Numbered from the stretch's first letter, positions 1-5,616 are shown. The stretch: DNA of 6,831 nucleotides from an uncultured Collinsella sp. (GCA_958421655.1 CATZMG010000087.1:1-6831), one strand, 5' to 3'. Numbers and translations: made by a program. Notes: generated from the letters alone by a model not told the origin.

Positions 1-14
1 TACAGCTTTTTTGC
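1..14. repeat. Left-edge remnant of a composite hairpin/palindrome element
   Basis: The first 14 bases (TACAGC, six T, GC) match, with one T fewer, the bases at 4536-4548, which form the 3' end and T-tract of the hairpin at 4485-4546. In both places the GGGGACGTTCTT palindrome follows a few bases later. I infer that the window begins inside a second copy of the same composite element and that its hairpin lies just outside the left edge. The T-run (7-12) would be the U-tract of a plus-strand terminator for a gene further left. The match is directly visible, but the missing hairpin cannot be seen. Confidence 0.5.
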
Positions 15-19
15 AGGTA

Positions 20-71
20 GTCATCGGGGACGTTCTTAAATGACTAGTCGTTAAAGAACGTCCCCGATGAC
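20..71. repeat. Palindromic intergenic repeat, copy 1
   Basis: A near-perfect 52-base inverted repeat. Positions 20-37 pair with 54-71 without mismatch (arm core GGGGACGTTCTT). After one A/A mismatch the pairing continues through a central GACTAGTC. A second copy with an identical 40-base core lies at 4557-4596. It ends 9 bp beyond the stop codon of the minus-strand radical SAM gene. No U-tract follows on the minus strand, so it is not a classical intrinsic terminator, although a hairpin this stable could protect or end the transcript. Two copies in 6.8 kb in the same gene-end position suggest a REP-like dispersed repeat, possibly mobilised by a RAYT-type (IS200-like) transposase elsewhere; that link is inference. 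Confidence 0.85.
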
Positions 72-80
72 ACGGTGGCC

Positions 81-1127
81 CTATTCCTCAATCTCTTTCC
101 AGCACTGTGGATCGGCGTCGTACATATCACTCGTGTAGCCATACGTCACAGCGGGGCAGCCACGGCACCAGCCAAAAAGCTCGCATTTGGAGCACTTCTT
201 GAACTTCTTAAAGTCACGCTTTGCTTCCATCTGCGGTGAAAAGAAAAGTTCCTCGAGCGAGTTCTCGGCGACGTTGCCCACCTTGCCCTCCATGCGACGG
301 CACGCGTAGACGTCACCCGTAGGCAGCACCGTCATATGGCCCGTACCGCAGTGGCAGCCGCCATAAATCATGCCGGGCTTGGCGTCTTCAGGGATGGTGA
401 ACTTACCCTGCTCCCACAAAAGCAGCGTCCACAGGTGGTCCTTGAGCTGGAAGAACGTCTTGCAGCCCGCCGCCTGATGGAACTCCATGCACTCCTGCGC
501 GGCCAGCAATACATCGCGATACTCCAGCGGCTCCAAATGGAACTCATCGCGCTTTTGACCCGACGTGGGGCAATATCGTCCAAATGCGAACACATCGACC
601 TCGAGGCTCGCCACAAGATCGATGAGCTGCGGCAACTCGGCAGCATTCATGCTCGATACCGTGTTCATGACGGCAACCCAGATACCCGCGCGTTTAAGAC
701 AACCGATGGCGCGCACGGTCTCGGCAAACGAGCCAGGTTTGCGGAAGTAATCGTGCGTCACCTCGAGTCCATCGAGCGAAAGTTGATATTTGCGGCACCC
801 CAGCTCTTTCATGCGGGCACAGGCCTCGTCGGTCAGATGGAACGGATTGCCCATCACGCACCACATAAAACCCCGTTCATGCAGGAGCTCGGCAAGGCGC
901 CAAAAATCGGGATGAAGAATGGGGTCACCGCCCGTAACGTAAAAGTACGGCTGACGGCCGATGCGCTCACAGAGCGCCTGGGCCTGATCGACGACCTCGA
1001 CCATCTGCTCCCACGGCATGCGCTTAAAACCAGCGCAGGCACCGTTGGCAAAGATATAGCAATGTTTGCAGCGCTGATCGCATTCATCCGTAATATGCCA
1101 TTGGAAGGCAAACGCAGGCTTTTGCAT
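81..1127 (-). CDS. Radical SAM/SPASM peptide maturase of an ACGX-repeat RiPP system
   Basis: A 348-residue radical SAM enzyme predicted to modify the neighbouring ACGX-repeat peptide. The N-terminal radical SAM cluster motif is CX3CX2C (Cys16, Cys20, Cys23, followed by Tyr24). The SAM-binding GGDP lies at 66-69. A C-terminal SPASM domain with auxiliary-cluster cysteines spans about 255-342 (Cys258, 260, 276, 312, 315, 321, 324, 342). This layout is typical of RiPP maturases that form thioether or other radical-made links, or that epimerise residues; which of these applies here is unknown. The start at 1127 is chosen because AAGGGAG lies 7 nt upstream and the protein then begins just before the radical SAM core. 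An in-frame ATG at 1220 would add 31 residues overlapping the upstream gene and is unlikely. It is the last gene of the operon, 46 bp after the flavoprotein-ferredoxin. I recall families named for an 'ACGX system' maturase and its target, which this pair appears to match; no database was checked. Confidence 0.9.
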   Translation of the reverse strand: MQKPAFAFQWHITDECDQRCKHCYIFANGACAGFKRMPWEQMVEVVDQAQALCERIGRQPYFYVTGGDPILHPDFWRLAELLHERGFMWCVMGNPFHLTDEACARMKELGCRKYQLSLDGLEVTHDYFRKPGSFAETVRAIGCLKRAGIWVAVMNTVSSMNAAELPQLIDLVASLEVDVFAFGRYCPTSGQKRDEFHLEPLEYRDVLLAAQECMEFHQAAGCKTFFQLKDHLWTLLLWEQGKFTIPEDAKPGMIYGGCHCGTGHMTVLPTGDVYACRRMEGKVGNVAENSLEELFFSPQMEAKRDFKKFKKCSKCELFGWCRGCPAVTYGYTSDMYDADPQCWKEIEE

Positions 1128-1173
1128 TGTGGGACTCCCTTGGTCGATGTTGAAACTGATGACGGTATTTGGG

Positions 1174-1794
1174 CTACAGGCGCTCAACGGCGTCGGCGGG
1201 GCAATTCTCGGCACAGGCACCGCAATGCAAGCAGTGCTCTGGCTCTATGCGATACGTGTCTCCCGGCTCGATGCACTTCTGTGGACAGCGTTCAAGACAG
1301 GTGCCGCAACCGATACACGCATCGGCATCGATGCGGAAACCCCTAATAGGCGCTGGCGCCGTGCCCTCGTCTAAGGCGAAGACCGCGCGCTCGATAGGAT
1401 GAACTCCCAGGTTGAAGTAGTCGAGCACTATGTTCTCAACCTTAAAGATGATGTTGATCTCGCGCGTATCACCGGGATACACGTTGGCAAGATACGGCTG
1501 CTCGGCGTAAATCACGTCGCGCCAGTGAACTTGCTCGGACTCCGAGACGGGAGTGGCAACGCCGGACATGCGGATCATCTCGTTAAACCGCGTGTGGACA
1601 AGCGTTTGGACACGCCCGCCTGCCATAAGCTGACGGGCCATCTCTTTGCCGCGCGCCGTAAGAAAGTAGATAGCACGGGGCTCGTAATGAACAGCGCTCA
1701 TGCAGCGAATTTGCGGCGCGCCACTTTCGTCCACAGTTGCCAGCGAGAGCGTCCCGGCAAGCTGCATCTTTTTGAGGCAAGTCTGAGCATCCAT
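1174..1794 (-). CDS. Flavin split-barrel (PNPOx-like) protein fused to a 2[4Fe-4S] ferredoxin domain
   Basis: A 206-residue two-domain redox protein. Residues about 1-140 resemble the pyridoxamine 5'-phosphate oxidase-like FMN-binding split barrel (LATVDESGAPQIRCMSAVHY near 18-37, IYFLTARGKEMARQL near 42-56). Residues 160-200 carry two complete bacterial ferredoxin motifs, Cys160-163-166-170 followed by Pro and Cys188-191-194-198 followed by Pro. The fusion should pass electrons between a flavin and two low-potential clusters in the cytoplasm; no signal peptide or membrane segment is seen. It lies between the precursor and the maturase (gaps 24 and 46 bp). I infer that it either supplies electrons to the radical SAM enzyme or acts as a second tailoring or Cys-redox enzyme. 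A GGAAGGGA ribosome binding site about 7 nt upstream supports the start at 1794. The domain calls are firm; true vitamin B6 oxidase activity is unlikely, since such split barrels are functionally diverse. Confidence 0.88.
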   Translation of the reverse strand: MDAQTCLKKMQLAGTLSLATVDESGAPQIRCMSAVHYEPRAIYFLTARGKEMARQLMAGGRVQTLVHTRFNEMIRMSGVATPVSESEQVHWRDVIYAEQPYLANVYPGDTREINIIFKVENIVLDYFNLGVHPIERAVFALDEGTAPAPIRGFRIDADACIGCGTCLERCPQKCIEPGDTYRIEPEHCLHCGACAENCPADAVERL

Positions 1795-1818
1795 TACGAG
1801 TCCCTTCCTAGCGATTGC

Positions 1819-2175
1819 TTACTGAGCGTCAGCAGCGCCGCAAGCGGTGCCACAGGCCGGAGAAGCCTTTGGACCGGCAGAGCCGCAAGCAGGAGCGGCC
1901 GCGGGATCAGCGGAGCCGCATGCGGGAGCGGCAGCCGGGTCGGCAGAGCCGCAGGCAGTACCGCAAGCAGGGGCCGCCTTGGGATCGGTGGAGCCGCAAG
2001 CAGGAGCGGCCGCGGGATCAGCGGAGCCGCAGGCGGGAGCGGCAGCCGGGTCGGCAGAGCCGCAGGCAGTACCGCAAGCAGGGGCCGCCTTGGGATCGGT
2101 GGAGCCGCAAGCGGGCGCAGGGTCGGCAGTACCGCAGGAGGCGAAAGCGGCGACGTCCTCAAGATTCTCGGACAT
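1819..2175 (-). CDS. ACGX-repeat Cys-rich RiPP precursor peptide
   Basis: A 118-residue low-complexity peptide. A short acidic leader-like stretch (MSENLEDVAAFA, 1-12) is followed by one SCGT and eleven ACGX motifs (X is Ser, Thr or, at the end, Ala). The units are ACGSADPAAAP, ACGSTDPKAAP and a bare ACGT. There are 12 Cys, each followed by Gly, and no aromatic residue after Phe11. The start at 2175 is set by AAAGGA about 7 nt upstream; an in-frame ATG at 2268 would add 31 unrelated residues and lacks support. There is no signal peptide, no membrane segment and no obvious double-Gly cleavage site. It is first in the operon, ahead of the flavoprotein-ferredoxin and the SPASM maturase, so I read it as the maturase substrate with the Cys or adjacent residues as modification sites. 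The chemistry and the final product are not known to me. The opposite strand is also open across this repeat, but without a start site, domain or context. Confidence 0.85.
   Translation of the reverse strand: MSENLEDVAAFASCGTADPAPACGSTDPKAAPACGTACGSADPAAAPACGSADPAAAPACGSTDPKAAPACGTACGSADPAAAPACGSADPAAAPACGSAGPKASPACGTACGAADAQ
1880..2101. repeat. Two tandem 111-bp repeats inside the precursor gene
   Basis: Bases 1880-1990 and 1991-2101 are head-to-tail copies of a 111-bp (37-codon) unit. Reading them side by side I find one difference (T1921 against G2032). Each unit encodes the order ACGSTDPKAAP, ACGT, ACGSADPAAAP, ACGSADPAAAP. A degenerate partial unit follows on each side (the ACGSAGPKASP and ACGT end of the protein, and the start after the leader). 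Near-identity at synonymous positions points to a recent duplication or ongoing homogenisation. Because 111 is a multiple of 3, unit gain or loss keeps the frame. Confidence 0.9.
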
Positions 2176-2281
2176 GGCATTTCCTTTCGATCGAGGACGG
2201 CCAGTCGAAGCCATCCGGTTTTTGACGCTCTTTGCGTCTATATGCATCATGCGAGGAAAGCGGCCCACCCAAAAGAAGGCA

Positions 2282-2316
2282 CTAATCTATTAGCCAGTTA
2301 CCAAAAGGTAAGTAGT
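2282..2316 (-). promoter_or_regulatory. Tentative promoter of the ACGX operon
   Basis: On the minus strand a TAGATT (-10-like, 4 of 6 consensus bases) lies 17 bp after CTTACC (-35-like, 3 of 6). The match is weak. Its main appeal is position: the inverted repeat at 2296-2313 would fall between the two hexamers, as expected for a repressor site, and the start codon follows about 100 nt later. Transcript mapping could place the start elsewhere. Confidence 0.25.
2296..2313. promoter_or_regulatory. Inverted repeat TTACC-AAAA-GGTAA, candidate HxlR operator
   Basis: Perfect 5-bp arms (2298-2302 and 2307-2311) surround four A, with a further A/T pair at 2296/2313. It sits in the 199-bp divergent gap between the ACGX operon and the HxlR-type gene, the usual place for an autoregulator's site. 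A similar half-site (AGTAAC, 2324-2329) lies downstream. That the neighbouring regulator binds here is inferred from position and symmetry only. Confidence 0.4.
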
Positions 2317-2347
2317 AGTCGCGAGTAACAGCGGCTGCAATAATGTA

Positions 2348-2374
2348 AGCAACCTACCTGATTGCGAGGTTGCT
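2348..2374. promoter_or_regulatory. Inverted repeat AGCAACCT/AGGTTGCT overlapping the hxlR-type ribosome binding site
   Basis: Perfect 8-bp arms (2348-2355 and 2367-2374) with an 11-base spacer end exactly before the ATG at 2375. The right arm includes the AGG of the GAGG ribosome binding site (2366-2369). It could be an operator for autoregulation, or an RNA hairpin that hides the ribosome binding site. The sequence alone does not decide between these. Confidence 0.45.
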
Positions 2375-2707
2375 ATGCTCACCAAAGAAGAACTGCCTCC
2401 CTGCCCCGTCGCCACGTGCTTTCAGCTCTTTGGCAACAAGTGGAAGATCTATATCATCCAGCAGCTCCTTGAGCAGCCGCTGGGCTTCAATGCGCTACAT
2501 CGCGCTATTCCCGGCCTCAGCCAAAAGGTGCTTTCGTCAAACCTAAAGGAAATGGATGCCGCGGGGCTTATCACGCGTACCGTCATTCCCGAAACGCCCA
2601 TCCGTACCGAATATGCGCTTAGCGAGCTCGGTCAAAGCCTTATGCCCATCATCGATTCCCTGGTGGAATGGGGTACCGATTATCAGCAGCTCGTACGAAA
2701 CTCCTAG
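2375..2707 (+). CDS. HxlR-family winged-helix transcriptional regulator
   Basis: A 110-residue single-domain DNA-binding protein. The family signature is visible: an N-terminal CPV motif (Cys10-Pro-Val), GNKWK near 21-25, the LGFNALHRAIPGLSQKVLSSN recognition region near 36-56, and a wing containing ALSELG near 86-91. HxlR proteins act as dimers, and several (YodB, HypR, QorR) sense electrophiles or disulfide stress through an N-terminal Cys; Cys10 and Cys15 lie in the matching region here. GAGG 5 nt before the ATG supports the start. It is divergent from the ACGX operon, so control of that operon and of itself is the simplest reading. The downstream macrodomain gene is 141 bp away behind a terminator-like hairpin, which makes co-transcription with it unlikely. 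The family call is firm; the target and inducer are unknown. Confidence 0.9.
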   Translation: MLTKEELPPCPVATCFQLFGNKWKIYIIQQLLEQPLGFNALHRAIPGLSQKVLSSNLKEMDAAGLITRTVIPETPIRTEYALSELGQSLMPIIDSLVEWGTDYQQLVRNS

Positions 2708-2730
2708 CAGCGGCGGGCTTCTGCAAATTG

Positions 2731-2770
2731 AGCGCCGCGGGGCATACCGCTCCACGGCGCTTACCTTTTT
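2731..2770 (+). terminator. Intrinsic terminator after the HxlR-type gene
   Basis: AGCGCCG (2731-2737) pairs with CGGCGCT (2755-2761). After one C/A mismatch the stem continues for five more pairs including one G-T wobble, closing a 5-base loop. A run of five T (2766-2770) follows after four bases. The stem is GC-rich and lies 23 bp beyond the stop codon at 2707. Confidence 0.65.
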
Positions 2771-2848
2771 GTGCCTTCTTTTGAAGAAACGAACCTGGTT
2801 GCACACTACTGTCAAACGCACCCAACTCAATTGGACAGGAGGCCAGCC

Positions 2849-3634
2849 ATGAATCAAGCCGAGCGTCGTGTTTGGCTTATCAACGCATTACTCAATGAGC
2901 GACCGGACGGGCGCGACTTTACTGTTCCCGCTGGAGCCAACGAGCAACGCAATTTGCTCAGGGCCCTTATGAACGTACGGCCGCCCGAAGCACTCGCGAT
3001 AGAAACGCTCAACGTCCAGGACGCCTACCTGCAGCAACGCCTTGCCGAGCGCGGCGGAGCGACCGATGCCGACACGCTCCCCTACCGCAATCGCATTTCC
3101 GTCTGGCGTGGTGATATCACGCTGCTTAAGGCCGACGCCATCGTCAACGCCGCCAACAGCCAAATGCTCGGCTGTTTTGTGCCGGGACATCACTGCATCG
3201 ACAACGCCATTCACACCTACGCCGGCATGCAGCTGCGCCTAGCGTGCGCCGGCCTCATGTGCAAGCAAGGACATGAGGAGCCGACGGCACACGTCAAGGT
3301 TACGCCGGCGTTCAACCTGCCCAGCAACTACGTTTTCCACACCGTTGGCCCTATCGTGCCTGGCCATAAGCCTGGCCCTCGCGAGGAATTGCTCCTACGC
3401 CGCTGCTACACCAGCTGCTTGGAAGAGGCGACACACCAGGGACTCGGTACTCTCGCGTTCTGCTGCATCTCTACTGGCGTCTTTGGCTATCCGCAAGAGG
3501 CTGCCGCGCGCGTCGCCATCGATGCCGTTCGTCATCATCTGGACCATAACGACCCCGACCTTAAGGTGATCTTCAATGTATTTCTCGCGTCTGACGAGGC
3601 AATCTACTGCAACCTTCTCCAAACAAATCGATAA
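2849..3634 (+). CDS. Zinc-type macrodomain protein-ADP-ribosylhydrolase
   Basis: A 261-residue macrodomain protein predicted to remove ADP-ribose from proteins. An N-terminal extension of about 80 residues precedes the macro core, which starts at WRGDITLLKADAIVNAAN (86-103). The insert GCFVPGHHCIDNAIH (108-122) is typical of the Zn-dependent macrodomains found with class M sirtuins; its Cys and His residues (Cys109, His114/115, Cys116) are the likely metal ligands. STGVFGYP (208-215) is the diphosphate-binding loop. Total length is close to the Staphylococcus aureus and Streptococcus pyogenes relatives. AGGAGG 6 nt upstream fixes the start at 2849; an in-frame ATG at 2771 has no such site. 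The 3' end overlaps the sirtuin gene by 59 bp, implying coupled expression of the eraser and the writer of the same mark. Confidence 0.92.
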   Translation: MNQAERRVWLINALLNERPDGRDFTVPAGANEQRNLLRALMNVRPPEALAIETLNVQDAYLQQRLAERGGATDADTLPYRNRISVWRGDITLLKADAIVNAANSQMLGCFVPGHHCIDNAIHTYAGMQLRLACAGLMCKQGHEEPTAHVKVTPAFNLPSNYVFHTVGPIVPGHKPGPREELLLRRCYTSCLEEATHQGLGTLAFCCISTGVFGYPQEAAARVAIDAVRHHLDHNDPDLKVIFNVFLASDEAIYCNLLQTNR

Positions 3635-4460
3635 GCTCCGGGCCGCACTCGACGCATCCGACGCCGTGGTAATCGGCGCTGGCGCGGGACTTTCCACCGC
3701 AGCGGGCTACACCTATTCGGGCGAGCGTTTCAAGAAGCTCTTTGGTGACTTCGCCGCACGCTACGGCTTTACCGATATGTATTCCGGCGGTTTCTATCCC
3801 TATGATTCGCTCGAGGAGTACTGGGCGTTTTGGAGCCGCTACATTCTGTGCAACCGATACGACCCCGTACCGACACCGCTCTACGAACAACTCTTGGACA
3901 TAGTGCATGGCCGCGACCACTTTGTGCTGACCACAAACGTAGACCATTGTTTCCAACGCGCTGGCTTTGACAAGCAGCGACTCTTTTACACGCAGGGAGA
4001 CTACGGCCTGTTCCAGTGCAGCAAGCCCTGCTGTCAGGAGACCTGGGACAACGAAGAGCTCGTACGCCATATGGTCGCCGCCCAACAGGACCTGCGTATC
4101 CCGACTTCGCTTGTGCCCCATTGCCCCCACTGCGGTGCCCCGCTTACGATGAACCTGCGCGCCGACGATACGTTTGTGCAGGATAAGGGCTGGTACGCTG
4201 CAGCCGATCGCTACCAGGACTTTTTGCGCCGCCACAGCAATATGCGCGTTCTGTTCTTTGAGCTTGGCGTGGGCGGCAACACGCCCGTCATCATCAAGTA
4301 CCCGTTTTGGCAGATGACGGCCAAAAACGAGCACGCCGCATACGCATGCGTTAACCTTGGCGAGGCAGTCGCTCCGGCAGAAATCGCCGATCGCAGCATT
4401 CTGATCGACGCCAGCGCAGAGCGCGTGTTGAATGCACTTGCCGTCCAAGCCATCAGATAG
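3576..4460 (+). CDS. Class M sirtuin (SirTM) protein ADP-ribosyltransferase
   Basis: A 294-residue sirtuin. NAD-binding GAGAGLS is at 34-40 and TTNVDHCFQRAG at 119-130, with the family Asn121 and Asp123. A zinc finger is formed by Cys148, Cys152 or 153, Cys183 and Cys186. The usual catalytic His of the HG motif is replaced by Gln140 (TQGDYG), the mark of class M sirtuins, which transfer ADP-ribose rather than deacetylate. Known members modify a lipoylated GcvH-like protein and are paired with a macrodomain that reverses the mark; a role in the response to oxidative stress has been proposed. The ATG at 3576 lies inside the 3' end of the macrodomain gene and is preceded by AAGGTG about 7 nt upstream. 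A hairpin with a T-tract follows from 4485. No GcvH-like carrier or lipoate ligase gene is in the window. Confidence 0.92.
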   Translation: MYFSRLTRQSTATFSKQIDKLRAALDASDAVVIGAGAGLSTAAGYTYSGERFKKLFGDFAARYGFTDMYSGGFYPYDSLEEYWAFWSRYILCNRYDPVPTPLYEQLLDIVHGRDHFVLTTNVDHCFQRAGFDKQRLFYTQGDYGLFQCSKPCCQETWDNEELVRHMVAAQQDLRIPTSLVPHCPHCGAPLTMNLRADDTFVQDKGWYAAADRYQDFLRRHSNMRVLFFELGVGGNTPVIIKYPFWQMTAKNEHAAYACVNLGEAVAPAEIADRSILIDASAERVLNALAVQAIR

Positions 4461-4484
4461 CAGGGAGCAACATCGCCCTAAACG

Positions 4485-4546
4485 TGTACACCAGCATCCA
4501 AAAACGACATTTTTCGACATCTTTGGATGCTGATGTACAGCTTTTT
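4485..4546 (+). terminator. Long hairpin with T-tract after the sirtuin gene
   Basis: TGTACA, one mismatch, then CAGCATCCAAA (4485-4502) pairs with TTTGGATGCTG, the mismatch, then TGTACA (4522-4539), giving 17 of 18 paired positions around a 19-base loop. Five T (4542-4546) follow after GC. It starts 25 bp beyond the sirtuin stop codon and fits a plus-strand intrinsic terminator. The tail also appears at the left edge of the window, so the hairpin may be part of a dispersed composite repeat. Confidence 0.65.
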
Positions 4547-4554
4547 GCTACTCA

Positions 4555-4598
4555 TTGGGGACGTTCTTAAATGACTAGTCGTTAAAGAACGTCCCCAA
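4555..4598. repeat. Palindromic intergenic repeat, copy 2
   Basis: The same palindrome as at 20-71: the 40-base core (4557-4596, arms GGGGACGTTCTT) is identical between the copies, while the flanking pairs differ (TT/AA here; a longer stem in copy 1). It ends 7 bp from the stop codon of the minus-strand dihydrouridine synthase. Like copy 1 it is oriented with the TACAGCTTTTTGC sequence on its left. The central GACTAGTC is itself a perfect palindrome. Confidence 0.85.
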
Positions 4599-4605
4599 CG
4601 ACCAA

Positions 4606-5565
4606 CTAGCCGTGGAAGCGGGCTATGGGTGCAAGTGGCTGCTCGCGAAAGACGCGATCGACGGCGGCGCGGTATTCGTCGACCTTTTTAGTCTTGCGTA
4701 CGAGTTTATGAACGGTAGCGGGGTCGGCGAAGGCGCATTTGGCGTAGAACCACCACTCCTTCATGCGAAAGACCGCGTTACCGCCAATCTCTTCTGCATA
4801 TGCCGCAAACAGCGCGTCGTGGAAACGCTGCAGCTCAGCAGCCGTTGCAGCAGGGCCGCCCTTGACCATGCGAGCCAGCGCGGGGTTCGCAAGCAAGCCA
4901 CGCCCCAGCATCACATGGCGTGTACCGGGATAGGCCTCCACCAGCGCGTCCATATCCTCAAGATCAAAAATGTCGCCGTTGTATGCCACCGGAAACGGTG
5001 CCCGCTCCAACGTCTCGCCATAAAACTCTTTGCGCGGCGAGCCCGTATAGCGGTCCTTTTGCACGCGCGGGTGCACAATCAGCTCTGCCAGCGGCATGCG
5101 GCAATACAGATCGAGCACGCGCTCGTATTCGTCGTCGCTCTCCAGCCCCAGCCTGGTTTTTACCGACACCGGCAACGGCGAACGTTCGCACACATCGCTC
5201 AAGAACACTTCGAGCTCGTCCAAGTGGCGCAAAAAGCCCGAGCCCTTGCCCTTGGCGACAACCGTCCCCGAGGGACAACCCAAGTTGAGATTGACCTCGC
5301 GATAGCCCATGTCGGCGAGCACCTGTGCCGCCCACACAAACTCGTCCGCGTTCTTGGACATCAGTTGAGGCACCACGTTGAGCCCCTGGTTATTAGCCGG
5401 ATCGATCTCCTTAAACGCCTTGCCGCCAAAGCGGTTTCCCACCCGCGGCGGCGGCAAAAACGGCGTGTAATAACAATCGAGCGCGCCAAAGCACTCCGCA
5501 TGCACGCGACGGAACACATGCCCGGTAATCCCCTCCATGGGGGCCAACGATAGAATCATCAACAT
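4606..5565 (-). CDS. tRNA-dihydrouridine synthase (Dus family)
   Basis: A 319-residue FMN enzyme that reduces uridine to dihydrouridine in the D-loop region of tRNAs, using NADPH. Visible motifs: the N-terminal LAPMEGIT flavin-binding strand (7-14), NLNLGCPSG (93-100) with the catalytic Cys97, SVKTRLG with the substrate/flavin Lys near 145, VHPR (about 174-177), and YNGDIFD with GRGLLANP in the C-terminal half of the barrel. Length is normal for the family; I cannot assign it to a particular Dus subgroup. Two starts are possible: the ATG at 5565, with GAGAG only 3 nt away, or the ATG at 5559 two codons later with better spacing to AGTGG. The difference is two residues. It is convergent with the sirtuin gene and appears to be transcribed alone. 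Confidence 0.93.
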   Translation of the reverse strand: MLMILSLAPMEGITGHVFRRVHAECFGALDCYYTPFLPPPRVGNRFGGKAFKEIDPANNQGLNVVPQLMSKNADEFVWAAQVLADMGYREVNLNLGCPSGTVVAKGKGSGFLRHLDELEVFLSDVCERSPLPVSVKTRLGLESDDEYERVLDLYCRMPLAELIVHPRVQKDRYTGSPRKEFYGETLERAPFPVAYNGDIFDLEDMDALVEAYPGTRHVMLGRGLLANPALARMVKGGPAATAAELQRFHDALFAAYAEEIGGNAVFRMKEWWFYAKCAFADPATVHKLVRKTKKVDEYRAAVDRVFREQPLAPIARFHG

Positions 5566-5585
5566 CCACTCTCAGATCAACGAAC

Positions 5586-5612
5586 GTGACAAAGGAATCG
5601 CCCCTTTGTCAC
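5586..5612. promoter_or_regulatory. Perfect inverted repeat GTGACAAAGG/CCTTTGTCAC upstream of the Dus gene
   Basis: Ten-base perfect arms (5586-5595 and 5603-5612) surround a 7-base loop. It lies 20 bp upstream of the dihydrouridine synthase start and would cover or follow the transcription start of the candidate promoter at 5617-5646. It could be an operator or a 5'-leader hairpin. Palindromes of this kind also occur as dispersed repeats in some genomes, so a purely repetitive origin is possible. Confidence 0.5.
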
Positions 5613-5616
5613 ATGC

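Noticed and set aside
336..1346. 336-codon plus-strand open frame opposite the radical SAM gene
   Set aside because: It is antisense to a gene with intact radical SAM and SPASM motifs, shows no domain, is rich in Arg/His as expected of a shadow frame, and has no supporting binding site.
1880..2101. CRISPR array
   Set aside because: The repeats are direct, contiguous and coding, with no spacers, and the unit length (111 bp) is an exact codon multiple.
1794..2180. Minus-strand Pro/Leu/Arg-rich 128-codon frame overlapping the precursor
   Set aside because: It is an alternative frame of the same repeat. Its ATG lies 5 bp upstream of the precursor start and has poorer spacing to the shared binding site, and the protein has no recognisable features.
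1399..2328. Plus-strand open frames across the precursor repeat (1399-2328, 1815-2225, 1847-2293)
   Set aside because: The GC-rich repeat keeps several frames open. Only the minus-strand frame has a strong ribosome binding site, the ACGX pattern and matching operon neighbours.
81..4460. Functional link between the ACGX operon and the sirtuin/macrodomain pair
   Set aside because: They are on opposite strands and separated by a regulator gene and a terminator-like hairpin. Neighbourhood alone is not enough to claim one system.
3573..4520. 315-codon minus-strand frame opposite the sirtuin gene
   Set aside because: Antisense shadow of a sirtuin with complete NAD and zinc motifs; no start signal or domain.
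4612..5553. 313-codon plus-strand frame opposite the dihydrouridine synthase
   Set aside because: Antisense shadow of a full-length Dus gene with its catalytic Cys; His/Arg-rich and without a domain.
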